Source of the DNA: a candidate division WOR-3 bacterium
GTDB lineage: Bacteria > SDB-A
NCBI GenBank assembly: GCA_016926475.1
Contig: JAFGON010000049.1
Span: 1-18,007, forward strand
DNA length: 18,007 nt
Direction of reading: 5' to 3'
The position numbers and the translations under genes were made by a program. Below are positions 13,794-18,007 of the stretch, one piece after another (the stretch's first letter is position 1; the number at the start of each line of letters is the position of its first letter). The notes beneath the pieces were generated by a model. That model saw only the letters and a list, made by a program, of their open reading frames with translations, searched no databases and was not told where the DNA came from.

Positions 13794-16700
13794 ATGAACC
13801 CTTTTCTGCCGAATGATATTGACACCTCTTTTGCACTCAAAAAAAGAAAGGGAGCTCTGCTTTTCGCCGACTTAAAGGGATTTACGGAGCTGAGTGAAAA
13901 ATTCGCCGAACACGGAGTTTTGGGAACCGGAGAACTAACGCAGATAATAGACGGATGTTTTGATTCCCTGCTCACGGTTGTAAGAAAATACGATGGCGAC
14001 GTCATCGAATTTATCGGCGATGCTCTTTTCATAAAATTCAAAACCATGAAAGCAGCTGAAAAATGCGCAAAAGAGATGTCGGAAAAGATTAGATCTTTTT
14101 CTGACCTTAAGACTTCTTTGGGCGGATTTTCATTGTCCATGAAAATCGTCTATGCTCGAGGCCGCTGGAACGAATTGATACTCGGCAATCCTAAGAAGGC
14201 GGTGTTTTTTTTGACAGGAAAAACCTTGAAAAGAATCGCGCTATACGAGGAGAAAAAATCAAAAGAAGATATCGTTGAAGCACCTTCTGCCGGAACCGAA
14301 AGCAGAAAAAAGATTGAGTCTTTACCCATTGATTTCAATATAAAAGGGACGAAGAGTTTTTTGCCGAATTTCAGCGAAAGACTGCCTAAAAAAGGCACTT
14401 TCGGGGAATTCAGGTCTGTCGCCTGCGTTTTTATAAAAATAGCGGGTTACGATGAGGAAAATCCCGACTACGAGAATCTGAATTCCGCGTTTGTTCGTAT
14501 TTTTAAAGCGATCGAAAAGCACGGAGGCTCACTCAACGATCTGGACAACGCGAGAGAAAAAGGAAGCAGATTACTCGTATTGTTCGGCGCACCTGTCGCT
14601 TTCGGCGACGACAGCGAAAGGGCAGTCATGTTCGCCCTTGAGACAATCGCTGTTTTAAACGGAATGCGCGGGCTGCAAGCGTCTTCGAGTGTAGGCGCCG
14701 GATACGTATATGCCGGTATAATCGGCGACAAAAAAAGAAAAAAGTATTCTGTCATAGGCGACACTGTAAACTCGACGTCGAGGATACTCGACACTCTTTA
14801 CGACGGAGAGATCGCTGTTTCCGATGATGTATTCAGGATGACTAAAAACCGGATCAATTACGAAGCTATGACGGATGTTCGGGTTAAGGGTAAAAAAGGT
14901 CTGCTCAAAAGATACAGGCCGCTGAGTTTCAAGAGAGAACTTACGAAAACACACCCTTTCGTAGGCAGAGAAAAAGAATTGAAAAAGGTGACGGGATGCG
15001 TTATCAAGAGCAGGACAGCCATAAGGATCGTTGGTCAAGCCGGCATAGGGAAGACAAGATTTATTGAAGAAACAGCCCGTATAGTCGCAGAAAATGGAGT
15101 GACGGTTTACAGAGCCAGAGCTGAAGAGCACAGGCCCGCGTTCCATCTTTTTTCATCGCTTGCAAAAAATATCTGTTCCATAGCCGACGACGACTCCGCG
15201 AAGACAAAATTTTCCAAGTTGAAGAAAGCTTTTGAAAGGTCCGGAAAAATCCCGGTGACAGCAATTGACGACATAAACATGATAGCGGGGATGCTTTTCG
15301 GTATGGAAGTGCCCGATGAAAAACGCCTGGGACTGACTCCGGAGCTAAAAAAGGAAAATCTCATAGGTGCAATGGTGAAGCTTATCGAATCGGCGGGCAG
15401 GCGGTTATGTGTAATTCTCGATGACCTTCACTGGTCAAAACCCGAAGACACCGAAGCGATTAAAGTCATCACAAGATCTCTTCTTCTTTATTCGCAGTTT
15501 CCTGTAAGCATTATTCTTTCCTCAAGATCCGAGGCAGACTTGAGTCTCGACGAAAAAAGAACCAAATCGCTCAAAATTGATCTCAAACCGTTCGATAAAA
15601 AGCCTTTCGACAAATTCATAGCTCAGGTTCTGGGCAGGAAAAAACTCGAGGATCAGGTTTTAAAAACGGTTGTTGAAAGATCCGGAGGTAATCCTTTTTA
15701 CGCGGAACAGATACTTTCATATTTAAGAGACAAAAACCTGATAATTGAAAAATCGGATAAGTGGCTGGCTGTTCCTTCCTACAGGGAGGACGCCCTTCCG
15801 GAAAACCTGTTTTCAATAGTGACGGCTAGAATAGACAAACTCGGCGAGAGAATCAGGGAAAGCCTCAGGATAGCAAGTGCTATCGGCATGGAATTCAAGG
15901 TCGGAATAATCGACGAGGTTATGAGGGGAAAAACCGTCAACGAACTTAAGAGCGCCGCAGAAACAGGCCTTGTAAACCTCGCCGACAGGGAGGAACTTGA
16001 ATACATATTTTCCCACGCGCTTTTCAAGGACGTAATATACCAGTCAATACTCTCGGAAAAGAGGAAAACGATTCACCTGGCTGTGGCAAAAGCTTTGGAA
16101 AAAAGCGGAGCAACAAATTCCAAAGAGAGACTTTCTTCACTGGCACATCATTACGACATAGCTCAAAAGTGGAACAAGGCATTCAAGTACAGGCTTGAAG
16201 CCGGTAGAAAATACAAAAGCGAATATTTAAATGAAGAGGCGATTTTTAATCTTGAAAGAGCCATTCAGATTGCCTATGAATCGCCGGTCCCGATCAGACA
16301 GAAATTGCAAGCCATGGAAGATCTCATAGAAACCTATTTCAACACGGGTAAAGTGGGAAAAAGCCTGACTTGGGCGGAGGAGCTAGACAGGCGGAGTGAG
16401 GGAGATCCGGTGATCAAGTCAAAAGCGCTGAGATACATGTCTCTATGCCTGTCGGGAGAAAAGAATTTCAGGGAAGCGCTTTCCTCTCTGGAAAAAGCCT
16501 ACCGCTCACTAAGGAGTAGCTCTTATTCCTGCACGGAGGAAAAAATAATGAACGCTTTGGCCAGGGCAAACATATACAGAAATGTTTTCGATCTTGAAAG
16601 AAGTCTCGCCGAAGCTCAAAAAGCAGAAATGATGTACGGAAAGCTTTCGAAAAAAAGAAAAGATCCCAAGGTCGAGGTCAGGATATGCATGGAAATCGGC

Positions 16701-17984
16701 TCATCACATTACAGTAAATTCGATTATGACTTGGCTGTGAAAAAATTCAGGGAAGCCTCTGATATAGCCGAAAAAATAAACGACAAGCACAGACAGGCAT
16801 CGGCCATATCCAACAGCGGAGTGATATATCACTATCAGGGTAAATTTGACAAAGCGCTTTCCTGCTACAAAAAAACCGAATCGATTACCGGCGAAATAGG
16901 AGACAGAAGAGGGCAGTGCCTCTCAAAACTGAACATCGGTTGCGCTTACAACGACATGAAAAAGATAGAAGAGGCTCTGGTTAAATTCAAGGAGGCGTTG
17001 AGAATAGCGCTCGAAATAGATTTCGTAAAGATGATAATGTTCTTATACATAAACATCGGCAATAGTTACAACAACATGCGCCGCCACAAAGAAGCGGCTC
17101 AATACACCGAGAAAGCCAAACCATACGCCGAGGAATTGCGGGATTATTCCGCTTTGGCGAGGATAAACGAAAACCTCGGGAATATATTCAGCAGGCAGGA
17201 AAATCTGGACATGTCCGAGAAGTGTTTTACCGAATCCATGAAATATCTGGATCTTTGCAAGGACCTGAAATGGAAAGTTTATGTCAGCGAGAAAATTTCA
17301 AAAATACAGATTGAAAAAATGGAATACATTAAAGCTCTTGAAACCCTCAGAAAAACTCTGAGAGTTTCAAGAAAAATTGATTCCCGCGAAGGCGTGTTCG
17401 AATCTATGTCCTATGCGAGAGAAATATTCCGGGAGACAGGTAAAAATAAATTGGCGGAAATCTACTCGAAAAAGACCGACGAAAACCAGGCAGAATCAAT
17501 TGATAAAGAAGTAATTGCCATTCATCTCCTGAAAAAAGCCGATTTTCTGATTTGCACAGCTGGCGCAGGAAGGCTGGATGAAATTGAAACTGTTATGGAT
17601 GAGGTAAAACGATTAAACGACAAAATCAAAGCCGAAAAGGTCGAAGTTGAGTATTATTATTTACTCGGAAAATTTCAAAGAGTGATGAAGAATTATGATT
17701 GGTCCTTAAAAACGCTTAAAAAAACAAAGAAACTTTCTTCGTCGATCAAATGGAAAAGCTATATCGCGAGAGTGTATCTGGAAATGTCATTGCTATTAAA
17801 AGACAAGGGCGATCAGCTTTCGGATAAATACCTCGAAAAAGCTGAGAAAGAATTTATAAAAATGAATAATCACAAAAGAGCGGAATGGGCAAAAAGAGTT
17901 TATTCCAATCACCTGAAGCCTGATTCTAACCCAAAGCTCATAGAACCCTCGATCCGGAGTATTTCCCCGAAAAAGACCCTGTGA
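13794..17984 (+). CDS. Soluble adenylyl cyclase-like protein: two class III cyclase domains, STAND-type ATPase and TPR repeats
   Basis: 1396 residues. C1 (about 20-155) keeps both metal-binding Asp residues: Asp26 in FADLKGFT and Asp76 in EFIGDAL. C2 (about 205-375) lacks both, with Lys215 and Ser258 in their places. C2 keeps the transition-state pair Asn326 and Arg330 in IGDTVNSTSR, which C1 lacks (LTGKTLKRIAL). The two domains should therefore form a single composite active site, as in mammalian soluble cyclase (ADCY10). The purine-specifying Lys position of C1 is Glu72, and the partner position in C2 is Ser319. FVGREKEL leads into the ATPase: Walker A GQAGIGKT (414-421) and Walker B CVILDDLHW (539-547). 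TPR-like helices run from about 780 to 1310. No transmembrane segment or signal peptide is present, so it is cytoplasmic. It follows the helicase gene by 25 bases and has no clear Shine-Dalgarno. Target and trigger are unknown. Confidence 0.85.
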   Translation: MNPFLPNDIDTSFALKKRKGALLFADLKGFTELSEKFAEHGVLGTGELTQIIDGCFDSLLTVVRKYDGDVIEFIGDALFIKFKTMKAAEKCAKEMSEKIRSFSDLKTSLGGFSLSMKIVYARGRWNELILGNPKKAVFFLTGKTLKRIALYEEKKSKEDIVEAPSAGTESRKKIESLPIDFNIKGTKSFLPNFSERLPKKGTFGEFRSVACVFIKIAGYDEENPDYENLNSAFVRIFKAIEKHGGSLNDLDNAREKGSRLLVLFGAPVAFGDDSERAVMFALETIAVLNGMRGLQASSSVGAGYVYAGIIGDKKRKKYSVIGDTVNSTSRILDTLYDGEIAVSDDVFRMTKNRINYEAMTDVRVKGKKGLLKRYRPLSFKRELTKTHPFVGREKELKKVTGCVIKSRTAIRIVGQAGIGKTRFIEETARIVAENGVTVYRARAEEHRPAFHLFSSLAKNICSIADDDSAKTKFSKLKKAFERSGKIPVTAIDDINMIAGMLFGMEVPDEKRLGLTPELKKENLIGAMVKLIESAGRRLCVILDDLHWSKPEDTEAIKVITRSLLLYSQFPVSIILSSRSEADLSLDEKRTKSLKIDLKPFDKKPFDKFIAQVLGRKKLEDQVLKTVVERSGGNPFYAEQILSYLRDKNLIIEKSDKWLAVPSYREDALPENLFSIVTARIDKLGERIRESLRIASAIGMEFKVGIIDEVMRGKTVNELKSAAETGLVNLADREELEYIFSHALFKDVIYQSILSEKRKTIHLAVAKALEKSGATNSKERLSSLAHHYDIAQKWNKAFKYRLEAGRKYKSEYLNEEAIFNLERAIQIAYESPVPIRQKLQAMEDLIETYFNTGKVGKSLTWAEELDRRSEGDPVIKSKALRYMSLCLSGEKNFREALSSLEKAYRSLRSSSYSCTEEKIMNALARANIYRNVFDLERSLAEAQKAEMMYGKLSKKRKDPKVEVRICMEIGSSHYSKFDYDLAVKKFREASDIAEKINDKHRQASAISNSGVIYHYQGKFDKALSCYKKTESITGEIGDRRGQCLSKLNIGCAYNDMKKIEEALVKFKEALRIALEIDFVKMIMFLYINIGNSYNNMRRHKEAAQYTEKAKPYAEELRDYSALARINENLGNIFSRQENLDMSEKCFTESMKYLDLCKDLKWKVYVSEKISKIQIEKMEYIKALETLRKTLRVSRKIDSREGVFESMSYAREIFRETGKNKLAEIYSKKTDENQAESIDKEVIAIHLLKKADFLICTAGAGRLDEIETVMDEVKRLNDKIKAEKVEVEYYYLLGKFQRVMKNYDWSLKTLKKTKKLSSSIKWKSYIARVYLEMSLLLKDKGDQLSDKYLEKAEKEFIKMNNHKRAEWAKRVYSNHLKPDSNPKLIEPSIRSISPKKTL

Positions 17985-18007
17985 AAATCTTTCTGAGGAT
18001 AGCATTC
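17981..18007 (+). CDS. Possible start of a following gene (partial)
   Basis: A GTG at 17981 overlaps the cyclase stop as GTGA and continues open to the edge as M-K-I-F-L-R-I-A-F, which looks like the opening of a signal peptide or membrane segment. The overlap style matches other gene junctions in the window. Nine codons are too few for certainty. Confidence 0.3.

Noticed and set aside
13349-14140. Long minus-strand open frame of 263 codons across the helicase/cyclase junction
   Set aside because: It lies antisense to two clearly recognised genes, spans their junction, has no family features and a composition typical of a reverse-frame shadow.

Overview
The window looks like a piece of a Gram-negative, AT-rich bacterial chromosome from an uncultured lineage. 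It resembles the FCB-like candidate phyla (WOR-3/Stahlbacteria, Cloacimonadota, KSB1). This rests on a DUF5916-type outer-membrane barrel with a terminal Phe, a secreted beta-propeller with a FlgD/T9SS-like C-terminal Ig module, and a cyclase-ATPase-TPR giant protein. The taxonomic guess is inference; there is no rRNA or other marker here.

Layout. 1-64 may be the tail of an upstream gene. 249-2327 encodes a large outer-membrane barrel protein. 2328-2936 has no gene. It is a mosaic of short hairpins separated by a CACGAAG/CTTCGTG heptamer, with a duplicated 56-bp segment, and it ends in a palindromic operator-like site in front of a DUF4143-type AAA ATPase (2937-4271). On the minus strand, 6352-4386 carries two genes for exported proteins, a small one of unknown function and a seven-repeat propeller. 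A divergent 70-aa DUF4177-like gene lies at 6446-6658. 6659-6949 holds degenerate relatives of the same hairpin/decamer repeats. 6950-7883 is a tightly overlapped three-gene cassette: an unknown protein, a probable antitoxin and a PemK/MazF toxin.

From 11325 down to 7957 (minus strand) four genes overlap end to start: a PLP aminotransferase, an exported polysaccharide deacetylase, a small histidine phosphatase and the 2,3-BPG-dependent phosphoglycerate mutase GpmA. Divergent from this operon, 11441-13768 encodes a Cas4-like-nuclease/XPD-type helicase. 13794-17984 encodes a 1396-residue protein built like mammalian soluble adenylyl cyclase: two cyclase domains, an NTPase and TPRs. A possible next gene starts at 17981 and runs off the window.

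Most notable points: (1) the heptamer-hairpin mosaic, with relatives in two intergenic regions; (2) the sAC-like protein, whose two cyclase domains have complementary losses and whose purine-specifying Lys is replaced by Glu, as in guanylyl cyclases; (3) the toxin start and its Shine-Dalgarno lying inside the antitoxin gene; (4) a 15-bp palindrome sitting in the predicted promoter of an apparently SD-less AAA ATPase gene. Nothing here proves a wholly new system. The repeat mosaic and the cyclase are the best candidates for something undescribed.
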